DNA of 39,239 bases from Candidatus Thorarchaeota archaeon (GTDB lineage: Archaea; Asgardarchaeota; Thorarchaeia; Thorarchaeales; Thorarchaeaceae). How positions within the stretch are numbered: the first letter of the stretch is position 1; every line of letters begins with the position of its first letter. A model generated the notes under the pieces. That model was not told the DNA's origin. It ran no database searches and saw only the letters and a list, made by a program, of their open reading frames with translations. This document shows, piece by piece, positions 33,153 to 39,239 of this stretch. The stretch is from assembly GCA_016840965.1 (NCBI GenBank), contig JAEORI010000129.1:1-39239 (forward strand). Reading direction: 5' to 3'. Made by a program: the position numbers and the translations under genes.

Positions 33153-34211
33153 TCAAAATCCCTTGAACTGCCCCTTTCCGAGAATCATCCACTCTATTCC
33201 ATCAATGTTTAGTTCCGCTTTACACTTTGGACAGTGACCATCCTTGTCAAGGTTATTCTGACTTAGGTAAACCGAGTATCGTTGAACTGCTTTATATCCG
33301 CATTTTGGACAGTACGTATTTTCGTAATCATGTCCAGGTACATTTCCAGAATAAACAAAAACAAGTCCAGCCGCTCTAGCAGCCGCAATATGAGTTTCAA
33401 GTGTGGAAGCGGGAGTTCGTGGTAAATGAGTCATCTTATAAGTTGGTGAAAATGCTGTCAAGTGAAACGGTGTTTGTTCACCAAGATTCTCCACAATCCA
33501 TTCAGCTAGTACACGTGAGTCTTCAACCGAGTCTCCAACTCTAGGAATAATAAGATTCGTAATCTCTATGAAAATCCCTTTTTCTTTCATCTTTAGCATT
33601 GCATCGAAGATTGGTTCCACTTTAGGGACAGACATCAAGTCGTTGTAGAACTTCTTGTTTGCACTCCCTTTGAAGTTGATAGATGCTGCATCAAGATATG
33701 GTGCGATATAATCAATCGCTTCTTGGGTCATATACCCATTCGTAACGAAAGTATTGAACATTCCCCTATTGTGTGCTATCGCTGCTGTATCATGTGCGAG
33801 TTCCATGAATACTGTAGGTTCGGTGTATGTGTATGTAATTCCGCCACAGTCATATTTCTCCGCAAGGGAAACGATATCCTCGGGTCCAAGTTGTTGCCCG
33901 ATGGGAGTTTCTCTGTGTGCTGAGTGATAGTTTAAGCAGAACTGACATCTAAAATTACATGAGGAAGTACTAATTGAGAATGTGCTACTACCTGGAGCAA
34001 AGTGAAATAGAGGCTTCTTTTCTATCGGGTCAACAGCCATACCATCAATTAAACCATATACTGTGGAATACAGTTTGCCATTCCTGACTGTTCGAACCCT
34101 GCAGAAACCTGTTTCACCATCATGTATTACGCATCGTCGCGCACAAAGATCACAACGAACTCCACTTTTTAGGTTGGAGTACAATGCTGCTTCTCTCATC
34201 TTAAGAGGCAA
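33153..34211 (-). CDS. amrS: AmmeMemoRadiSam radical SAM protein AmrS
   Basis: 352 residues. N-terminal cysteines (C20, C23, C27, C37) precede DPIEKKPLFHF and the radical SAM motif SCNFRCQFC (C85, C89, C92), then GGITYTYTEPT and FVTNGY, as in AmrS and pyruvate-formate-lyase activase relatives. Two C-terminal CPKC pairs form an added zinc ribbon. AmrS usually travels with MEMO and AMMECR1 genes; neither is in the window, and the substrate of the system is unknown. A TTG at 34211 gives the longest frame, while ATG 34199 (codon 5) is an alternative; neither has a ribosome binding site. A TATA-like CTATTTAAC about 30 bp upstream suggests a nearly leaderless mRNA that leads the four-gene operon. 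Confidence 0.9.
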   Translation of the reverse strand: MPLKMREAALYSNLKSGVRCDLCARRCVIHDGETGFCRVRTVRNGKLYSTVYGLIDGMAVDPIEKKPLFHFAPGSSTFSISTSSCNFRCQFCLNYHSAHRETPIGQQLGPEDIVSLAEKYDCGGITYTYTEPTVFMELAHDTAAIAHNRGMFNTFVTNGYMTQEAIDYIAPYLDAASINFKGSANKKFYNDLMSVPKVEPIFDAMLKMKEKGIFIEITNLIIPRVGDSVEDSRVLAEWIVENLGEQTPFHLTAFSPTYKMTHLPRTPASTLETHIAAARAAGLVFVYSGNVPGHDYENTYCPKCGYKAVQRYSVYLSQNNLDKDGHCPKCKAELNIDGIEWMILGKGQFKGF

Positions 34212-34305
34212 TCAAAATAGGCTCTTATTCGTCTTACGGTTAAATAGAGAATTCCAAGTAGTCATTATTAAAAGGCGATGGTGCAACATGTAAATGGTTA
34301 GGTAA

Positions 34306-34752
34306 ATGCCAATATCTGAGGAGTTGGAACGGTTAGGCAGTCTGTTCAAGCTTGCATCAGAAAGAAATAGACCATTTCTTGACAAGTGCTCTCAAACAAA
34401 GTACCTTGCAGTGAGAGACTACGATAGAGCAACTAGTATTACTTTTGATTTAGCAAAACAGACACTGCGAGAAGCGAATTCTTGTCTTACAAATCGCGAT
34501 GATTGTAAAAAATATCTTGCTAAATTACAAAATGCTATCGAATCAGGACAACTTAACCAAGATTTCATTCATACACTTGAGAAACTCAAAGCCCGATATC
34601 TTGAGAGGGTTTTGCGTCCAGCAATTCGTACATATCTTACAAATGATGATTTTAAAGCAGCTGAAATTGATGAGCTCTATAATGATGCTTTGAGAATTGA
34701 TGGCCTTCTTGAAGTGATTCAATTTCTAAAGAAGATTGAACCTGTAGTGTAA
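34306..34752 (+). CDS. Small all-helical protein, function unknown
   Basis: 148 residues from ATG 34306, with TTAGGTAA just upstream. Almost the whole sequence is predicted helical, with charged amphipathic segments (ELERLGSLFKLASERNR; FIHTLEKLKARYLERVL; EIDELYNDALRIDGLLEVIQFLKKI). There is no coiled-coil heptad run, signal peptide or metal motif. I do not recognise it. It converges with the long coiled-coil/HTH gene, 8 bp between stops, and is divergent from the AmrS operon across 94 bp, with a TATA-like ATTATTAAAAG around 34264 on its own strand. Confidence 0.7.
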   Translation: MPISEELERLGSLFKLASERNRPFLDKCSQTKYLAVRDYDRATSITFDLAKQTLREANSCLTNRDDCKKYLAKLQNAIESGQLNQDFIHTLEKLKARYLERVLRPAIRTYLTNDDFKAAEIDELYNDALRIDGLLEVIQFLKKIEPVV

Positions 34753-34760
34753 TTGAGTAG

Positions 34761-36200
34761 CTAGTCTTTCTTGTAATCACGATGGACTAGAGTTTGACCA
34801 TCAACAACCCATGCAATACCCAAAGTTTGAAACTCTTCAGCCCATTTCATCACAATTGCTGGAGCCACACCGAGAGACCTTGCAATCTCACGAATTGACA
34901 TCTCACCGTGCTCTTCAACCATTAGGAAAGCCTTTGTCTTCTCTGTACTATCCATAAGATCAAGATAGCCTTCTAGAGTTTCCTGGGCATGCGCCAACTT
35001 TGATTTTGTTTCTTCAAGATCACTTGTTGCACGTCCGAGATTAGCTGAAGCTCTTTCAAACTCAGTCCTGAGTCTTTCAAGTTCTCTGGCTTTATCTCCA
35101 GACTCATAAGATCGAAGACGTGCGCGAATTTCCTCCATTTCAGCTAATCGGGTAGAGGTCTTAGCCTTCTCATCTTCAAGCTGTCGGATTTTTGTTTTTA
35201 CATCACCCAACTCAAGGTCTTTCTTAGCGATTTCATCAGAGAATATTTTCCCTTTTTGTTCAGCGCTAGTTGCTCTTGCTTCAAACTCTGAAACTTTCTC
35301 CTGTAAGAGGTCACGTGATGCTTCCAATGATTTCACCGATGCTCTGAGTTCAGATATTACTTCAACATCAGCTTGAGGAGTTGCTTTTAGTCGGGCTAGC
35401 TCTTCCTCAATTTCCTCATTGATTACCTTTAGTGATGCATTATCTTTGCGTAGACTCTCAACTTCAGACTCTCTTGTTTCAATCTTCTGTTGAGAGATGC
35501 TTAACTCTTGATTGAGTTCATCAATACGACGCTCAAGCAACTTCATTTTATCAGCAATGTCTTTGGGAATCTCCACCTTTGGTTTCATACCCAACTCAGA
35601 AGCTAAAAACTCCACCTCAGTCGATGACCGTTGTGTAAAGTCATCTATGTTTGCCTTGAGATTGGACAACTCCTCGTAGGTTACTTTCATGGAATCTTTT
35701 AGACTCTCTGTTAAGTCTCGCACCTTTTCGAGAATAGGTGTTGACATACCTGAGGTCAATGACTCTTCGACTTTGTGAAACTCCTCATCAACAATAGGTT
35801 TCACATCATTATCAATATATGTTACTTGAAGGTTCGTTTTTGCGGCACGTTTGCTGCGAGTCACGATGTCGCCCCTCATGCTTACAAGGTTCCCCTTTAG
35901 ACCAACTAGGAATGACAAGACTACAGGGACAAGGTCTCTTTCTATACGATCAATCGATCCTTCGAGAGTCATGATGTTTCGTTCAAGAAGACCAATGCTA
36001 TCTTGAAGCCGTTCTATGCTTTTATCAATCTCAATCCTTCGACGAACCTGTTCTGCTGATTCCACTCGCATAACATCACTCGTCATACGACCGGAATCTA
36101 CAAGCTCCTGTCTCATCTCATCGTCGACCCCGAGCTCTGTAAGAAGCTCATCAACAACGCCCTTATCCCCAGTGGGTTTCTTTTCAGGATCTTTTGCCAT
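34761..36200 (-). CDS. Long coiled-coil protein with C-terminal helix-turn-helix
   Basis: 479 residues from ATG 36200, with GAGGT six bases upstream. Short helical N-terminus, then coiled coil over about 50-410, broken by a region near 80-150 with less regular heptads (VVLSFLVGLKGNLVSMRGDI). The last about 70 residues form a helix-turn-helix domain (TKAFLMVEEHGEMSIREIARSLGVAPAIVMKWAEEFQTLG). The order coil then winged helix is the same as in the 226-residue protein at 27450-28130. It may be an SMC-like or kleisin-free structural DNA protein, but it lacks an ATPase head. It is divergent from the transglutaminase gene across 111 bp. Confidence 0.82.
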   Translation of the reverse strand: MAKDPEKKPTGDKGVVDELLTELGVDDEMRQELVDSGRMTSDVMRVESAEQVRRRIEIDKSIERLQDSIGLLERNIMTLEGSIDRIERDLVPVVLSFLVGLKGNLVSMRGDIVTRSKRAAKTNLQVTYIDNDVKPIVDEEFHKVEESLTSGMSTPILEKVRDLTESLKDSMKVTYEELSNLKANIDDFTQRSSTEVEFLASELGMKPKVEIPKDIADKMKLLERRIDELNQELSISQQKIETRESEVESLRKDNASLKVINEEIEEELARLKATPQADVEVISELRASVKSLEASRDLLQEKVSEFEARATSAEQKGKIFSDEIAKKDLELGDVKTKIRQLEDEKAKTSTRLAEMEEIRARLRSYESGDKARELERLRTEFERASANLGRATSDLEETKSKLAHAQETLEGYLDLMDSTEKTKAFLMVEEHGEMSIREIARSLGVAPAIVMKWAEEFQTLGIAWVVDGQTLVHRDYKKD

Positions 36201-36311
36201 GCGAAGACCTCACGAACAATATCACACAATGGACAGATGCTTAGTTAGCCAGATAATACATAAATCTATTCGAGTTATGCCTCTATTATCTGAGGAGCCT
36301 GTGAATTCATC

Positions 36312-37148
36312 ATGCGCCTTAAGATTGAGATGCAAGCTAATGTACACAACCGTGGTTCATCAAAGTTAACCCGAGGAATGATGGTTTGGCACCTCTTTAC
36401 AGACATTGAGAATCAGTTTGTGGAGATGATAGATGTCTTTCCTCCGGCTAGAGTCACAGAAAAAGCAGAGAAGAATATGGTTGCTGTAATTAAAATTCCA
36501 GAGCTGAATCCTGGAGAAAACTTCTCACCAACTGTAGTTATGCGAATTGACACAATTACTCGAGATTGGCTAATGGAACCTCAATTAGCCACAGAGGAAC
36601 GGATTGCTAAAAATAGAGGAATTTACTGTTCCATGCAAAAGTACTGGGAAACTCAGGATCCAATAATTCAAGAGTTATCTCAGAAAGCCGCTGAAAGAAC
36701 AGGAGACGATGAATCATATGCAAGACTTGCATTTCAAATAGTCCGTGAAAGCGTAAAACTCAAGACTCATCTTGATGAGCGAAGGGGAGCTGCACGGGCT
36801 GCTAGAGAAAAGGAAGGAGATTGTGATGAACACGCAGATTTGTTTATTGCATTGCTGCGAGCAGTCAGAATTCCAGCTAGAAGAATTGTAGGCCACTATT
36901 ATCGAAATGGACCTGAACCGGAACCTCATGCGTGGTGTGAGATGTTTTTAGAGAGAAATGGATGGATTCCAGTAGATCCAGCACTTGGCAATTTTGGCAT
37001 AATGACTGAAAAATATTTTTCTAGAATCAGAGAAGGTCATATCTCAGAACGGCCAACAATCCATTTGAAATGGAGTGGAATTGCTTCAGAAGCTCCTTCG
37101 GTGGAAGAAGTGGTGAGAATGACGATTTTGAAAAATGGTCAAGGCTAG
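36312..37148 (+). CDS. Transglutaminase-like cysteine protease-fold protein
   Basis: 278 residues. An N-terminal beta-rich half is followed by a transglutaminase core: C171 in EGDCDEHADLFIALLRAVRIPARRI, H206 in EPHAWCEMF, and D222 in GWIPVDPALG, the full Cys-His-Asp triad with normal spacing. Such archaeal proteins may crosslink, deamidate or cut proteins; the target is unknown. No signal peptide is visible, so it is cytosolic. ATG 36312 has only a distant GGAG, so the start is moderately sure. Its stop shares CTAG with the convergent nuclease gene. Confidence 0.88.
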   Translation: MRLKIEMQANVHNRGSSKLTRGMMVWHLFTDIENQFVEMIDVFPPARVTEKAEKNMVAVIKIPELNPGENFSPTVVMRIDTITRDWLMEPQLATEERIAKNRGIYCSMQKYWETQDPIIQELSQKAAERTGDDESYARLAFQIVRESVKLKTHLDERRGAARAAREKEGDCDEHADLFIALLRAVRIPARRIVGHYYRNGPEPEPHAWCEMFLERNGWIPVDPALGNFGIMTEKYFSRIREGHISERPTIHLKWSGIASEAPSVEEVVRMTILKNGQG

Positions 37149-37885
37149 AGACCAGATATCTTCCCCATTGTTTCCAGTTGTACAAACACCTCAGATCTAA
37201 AGTGCCAACAGGAATGAGTATCAAATATACAACATCTAATCCGCGGCAAAAGGGGAGCTTCGAATGCTGAACGAAGTGTGTTAGCAAGATGGTGTGCCAA
37301 CATTTCACCATATGCTGAAACTTGCGGTATTGATTCCATGAAACGACTCTTTGTCTGTTCTAAAGGTCCTGGTTTGTAATCACAGACTTGAATCATACCA
37401 TCGACGTAGCGGATTAGATCAACATGACCTGTCAATTTATAGCGCTCAGACCAAACAGGAACCTCAATAGCAATAGTGTTGGAATCGTTTACGATGAATT
37501 CTTTCAAGATACTATGGTCTGCACAATAGCTAAGATCATTTCTTGAACGATGAAAATCTCGAAGCAAACTTACCAAGTCGTCGTCTATTAATGATGTGAG
37601 GGCTCCTAAACGTTTGAGTTTTTTTCTAAGCCCTATCTTCTCGGACTTTGGCATATCTGAAAAACGTAGTCGTGATGCGCGGGTATAGAAAGGGTCCATG
37701 AAGGGATTGGCAGGAACATTTCCAGTGAGTATGGAATTCAAATGAGCCCATAATGATGCCAGATCCCCATTTGTGTGACCTAAATTTTTGTGATGAGATG
37801 TATTCCACTGAAACCCATAGGCGACCTTACCATGTTGAAAATCTCGCCCGAGGATATCATCTGAAGCCTGAGGCATGTCCTTCAT
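37145..37885 (-). CDS. Cas4/RecB-like PD-(D/E)xK nuclease
   Basis: About 246 residues from ATG 37885. A TTG four codons earlier (37897) is possible, but a TATA-like GATTAAAAAG about 26 bp before the ATG suggests a leaderless mRNA. The catalytic motif runs IAIEVPVWSERYKLTGHVDLIRY then GMIQVCDYKPG, then QVSAYGEML. In the frame counted from the TTG these are D160, D173, K175, Q192 and Y196. This is the pattern of RecB/Cas4-type nucleases (GhxD, DxK, QxxxY). Neither the four cysteines of iron-sulfur Cas4 nor any cas gene is present, so a CRISPR role is not supported. DNA repair is the likelier setting. Confidence 0.78.
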   Translation of the reverse strand: MKDMPQASDDILGRDFQHGKVAYGFQWNTSHHKNLGHTNGDLASLWAHLNSILTGNVPANPFMDPFYTRASRLRFSDMPKSEKIGLRKKLKRLGALTSLIDDDLVSLLRDFHRSRNDLSYCADHSILKEFIVNDSNTIAIEVPVWSERYKLTGHVDLIRYVDGMIQVCDYKPGPLEQTKSRFMESIPQVSAYGEMLAHHLANTLRSAFEAPLLPRIRCCIFDTHSCWHFRSEVFVQLETMGKISGL

Positions 37886-38024
37886 TTTCAAAATCAATGC
37901 TGTTTCTTTTTAATCCATCGAAGATAAAACAAGAGTGAAGTCCTAATGTTTTTAATCCGCATATAGCTTTGAAGTGTTGGTGTTTTGGATGACATACGCA
38001 TTCATTGTATTCTACCGATTTCAG

Positions 38025-38285
38025 ATGTTGACTTCTGAACAAGTAGAAAAAGCTAGAGAATTCTGGCAGGAGTTCAAAAGAGGAGAATGGCCAGAGCATC
38101 TTAAAATCATCGGTGATTACAAGTATGCATGGGGGTCTGATTGGAATGGATTTTTGTTATTAGAAACTGAGGACCCACAGACATTCTTTGAATTTTGGCC
38201 AATCTTTAGAAACAAGACAAGATGGTATATAGGCAATACACGAACAATCATAGCTATCAAGAGAGAAGCAAAGGATTGGATGTGA
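38025..38285 (+). CDS. Small DUF3303-like protein
   Basis: 86 residues from ATG 38025. The open frame extends 17 codons upstream to TTG 37974, but that part is a hydrophobic stretch unlike the rest and is probably not translated. The protein is Trp-rich, with EKAREFWQEFKRG, then WNGFLLLETEDPQTFFEFWPIF, which recalls small ferredoxin-fold (dimeric alpha/beta barrel) proteins of the DUF3303 type. No catalytic motif is seen. It is followed by a hairpin between convergent genes. Recognition is tentative. Confidence 0.55.
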   Translation: MLTSEQVEKAREFWQEFKRGEWPEHLKIIGDYKYAWGSDWNGFLLLETEDPQTFFEFWPIFRNKTRWYIGNTRTIIAIKREAKDWM

Positions 38286-38310
38286 ATATATCTAGAAGTG
38301 ATAGAGGGGC

Positions 38311-38328
38311 GTGGGCGGTGTAGCCCAC
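38311..38328. terminator. Hairpin between convergent genes
   Basis: GTGGGC-GGTGTA-GCCCAC is a perfect 6-bp GC-rich stem with a 6-nt loop, 26 bp after the stop of the small DUF3303-like gene and 35 bp after the stop of the convergent gene. It could end transcripts from both sides. No strong T-run follows on either strand. Confidence 0.45.
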
Positions 38329-38362
38329 ATCGAATGAATAAAGTTTAGGCCAACTATCTTTG

Positions 38363-39109
38363 TTAGGGTGGTGCTGAGTCTTCCATCATCTTGACAATCC
38401 AGCGAACATTCTTCTCGCTTAGTTCGTCACCGGTCCAAATCATAATCGATCCAGAGGGTCCATTAACAGATGTCTTAAGAGATGTTTTGGGACTTGGATA
38501 CTCAAAGATACCTCTGAATCTCGCAATGACTCCTTTATACCGTCGAGTGTACATCCCTACCTCTTCCTCACTCTGAAGACCTCCACCTTTGAACTCGGCT
38601 TGTCTGAGATTGCCTTTTTCAACTCCAGTCACAAGAACTGAATCAACATCAGTTGCCATATCATAGAGCACCTTTGCACCACCATTTAGGTTAAGTGGCT
38701 CAATGGTGGCCCCAGATTTCTCAACTAATATTCGTCGAATTCTACCAGCAATTCTCTCGGATCCTCGTACTTCCACAATCTTTCGATCAAACTTTACAAG
38801 TACTGAACCATTATCAACAGAATAGAATGGTTTTGTAGAAAAGCCATCAGTTCCATAGGTTCTCACAAGAACACGGAAATCTGCCATGAAATCAGCAGTG
38901 ACCGTCTTCCCATCAAGTTGTACATTACTAAAACCAGCTCCTAGCTTCTTCTCTTTTCCAGTTGTCGGAGAATATGCGACATCTTTCATTTTTGCTAGTA
39001 ATTGGTTTGGACTTAGTGTCATATTGTTCATTCGAAACAATCTAATCGATAGACCCAGCCCCCGAACCGGAATAGGTTTGGGTTTTGGCCTTGGTTTGCT
39101 TTGGCTCAA
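38363..39109 (-). CDS. Unknown protein with Pro/Lys-rich N-terminus
   Basis: 248 residues from TTG 39109, with GAGGT four bases upstream (a short spacing). The first 16 residues are a Pro-Lys-Arg tract (PRPKPKPIPVRG). The rest looks like an alpha/beta protein with basic beta-hairpins (SVLVKFDRKIVEVRG; RYKGVIARFRGIFEYP). If the tract is not translated, an ATG near codon 27 (MNNMTLSPNQ) is an alternative start, but it has no ribosome binding site. I recognise no family. It may bind nucleic acid, given the basic strands. Its promoter region contains a TATA box and a small repeat (separate entry). Confidence 0.68.
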   Translation of the reverse strand: MSQSKPRPKPKPIPVRGLGLSIRLFRMNNMTLSPNQLLAKMKDVAYSPTTGKEKKLGAGFSNVQLDGKTVTADFMADFRVLVRTYGTDGFSTKPFYSVDNGSVLVKFDRKIVEVRGSERIAGRIRRILVEKSGATIEPLNLNGGAKVLYDMATDVDSVLVTGVEKGNLRQAEFKGGGLQSEEEVGMYTRRYKGVIARFRGIFEYPSPKTSLKTSVNGPSGSIMIWTGDELSEKNVRWIVKMMEDSAPP

Positions 39110-39139
39110 ATTACCTCAACTCACTGCAGCTAGATTGAA

Positions 39140-39206
39140 CCGGTATAGCAACCGGCCTCACCTTCCATTGGAATAAAAATAATAGTGCATCACTTTCATA
39201 TAAAAC
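39140..39206 (-). promoter_or_regulatory. TATA box and leader repeat upstream of the last gene
   Basis: On the minus strand GTTTTATATGAA (39195-39206) is a good TATA box, giving a start near 39175 and a leader of about 65 nt. In that leader CCGGT-ATAGCA-ACCGG (39140-39155) is a 5-bp GC-rich inverted repeat. The remaining bases to the window edge hold nothing I can identify. Confidence 0.45.
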
Positions 39207-39239
39207 ATAGGTCAAACCCAGAAAATAGTACAAAATAAC

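Noticed and set aside
37145..37885. Cas4-like nuclease as evidence for CRISPR
   Set aside because: No repeats with regular spacing and no other cas gene are in the window, and the iron-sulfur cysteines of Cas4 are missing.
37974..38024. Hydrophobic 17-residue N-terminal extension of the DUF3303-like protein as a membrane anchor
   Set aside because: It has a TTG start without a ribosome binding site, and the conserved-looking part begins at ATG 38025.

Overview
The window reads as archaeal chromosome, most likely from an Asgard-type archaeon (Thorarchaeota-like would fit, but no marker here settles it). The evidence is DNA topoisomerase VI (B and A subunits), a two-ring Cdc48/VAT ATPase beside an Hsp20, many GTG/TTG starts with GAGGT-type ribosome binding sites, TATA boxes about 25 bp before predicted starts, and several eukaryote-flavoured families: an AN1 zinc finger fused to a site-2 protease, a Roadblock/LC7 protein, two longin/roadblock-like paralogues, an alpha-SNAP/TPR-like repeat protein, and a SERCA-type calcium pump. 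The DNA is AT-rich (about 40% GC by eye) and densely coded. I found no rRNA, tRNA, CRISPR array or insertion sequence.

Layout. 1-4.6 kb: the end of an ion transporter, a coiled-coil zinc-ribbon protein, a GNAT acetyltransferase and a two-HTH Lrp-like regulator. 4.8-8.2 kb: two different glutamate-dehydrogenase-family enzymes flanking an unknown gene; the regulator is divergent from the first across an AT-rich region with repeated GGCAT half-sites. 8.6-13.6 kb: a calcium-type P-ATPase, an SDR lacking the usual catalytic residues, and a class I aminotransferase. 13.7-15.7 kb: a GbsR-like regulator followed by a FAD oxidoreductase interrupted by one in-frame TGA. 15.8-23.6 kb, all on the minus strand: a FAD dehydrogenase (COG2509 type), then Hsp20-Cdc48 behind a strikingly GC-rich, hairpin-rich leader, then a cysteine-bearing unknown, a small membrane protein with a polyproline tail, a small conserved-looking protein and the SNAP/TPR-like protein.

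23.7-30.5 kb, plus strand: AN1-S2P protease, Topo VI B-A (the A subunit has a degenerate DxD motif), a coiled-coil/winged-helix protein, a PD-(D/E)xK nuclease-like protein, a Roadblock protein and a NifB-type radical SAM enzyme. 30.5-34.2 kb, minus strand: a compact operon of AmrS-type radical SAM enzyme, DUF2797 protein and two tandem longin-like/winged-helix paralogues. 34.3-39.2 kb: small helical protein, long coiled-coil/HTH protein, transglutaminase-like protein, Cas4/RecB-like nuclease and two small unknowns.

The likely functional links are amino-acid nitrogen metabolism (GDHs, aminotransferase, Lrp-like regulator), protein quality control (Hsp20, Cdc48, AN1-S2P), DNA topology and cleavage (Topo VI, PD-(D/E)xK), and GTPase-type signalling (Roadblock, longin-like). 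The strongest candidate for something undescribed is the structured RNA leader before the Hsp20-Cdc48 operon. Next come the interrupted FAD enzyme, the altered Topo VI-A metal site and the operator cluster before the first GDH. All functional calls come from reading motifs; no search was run.
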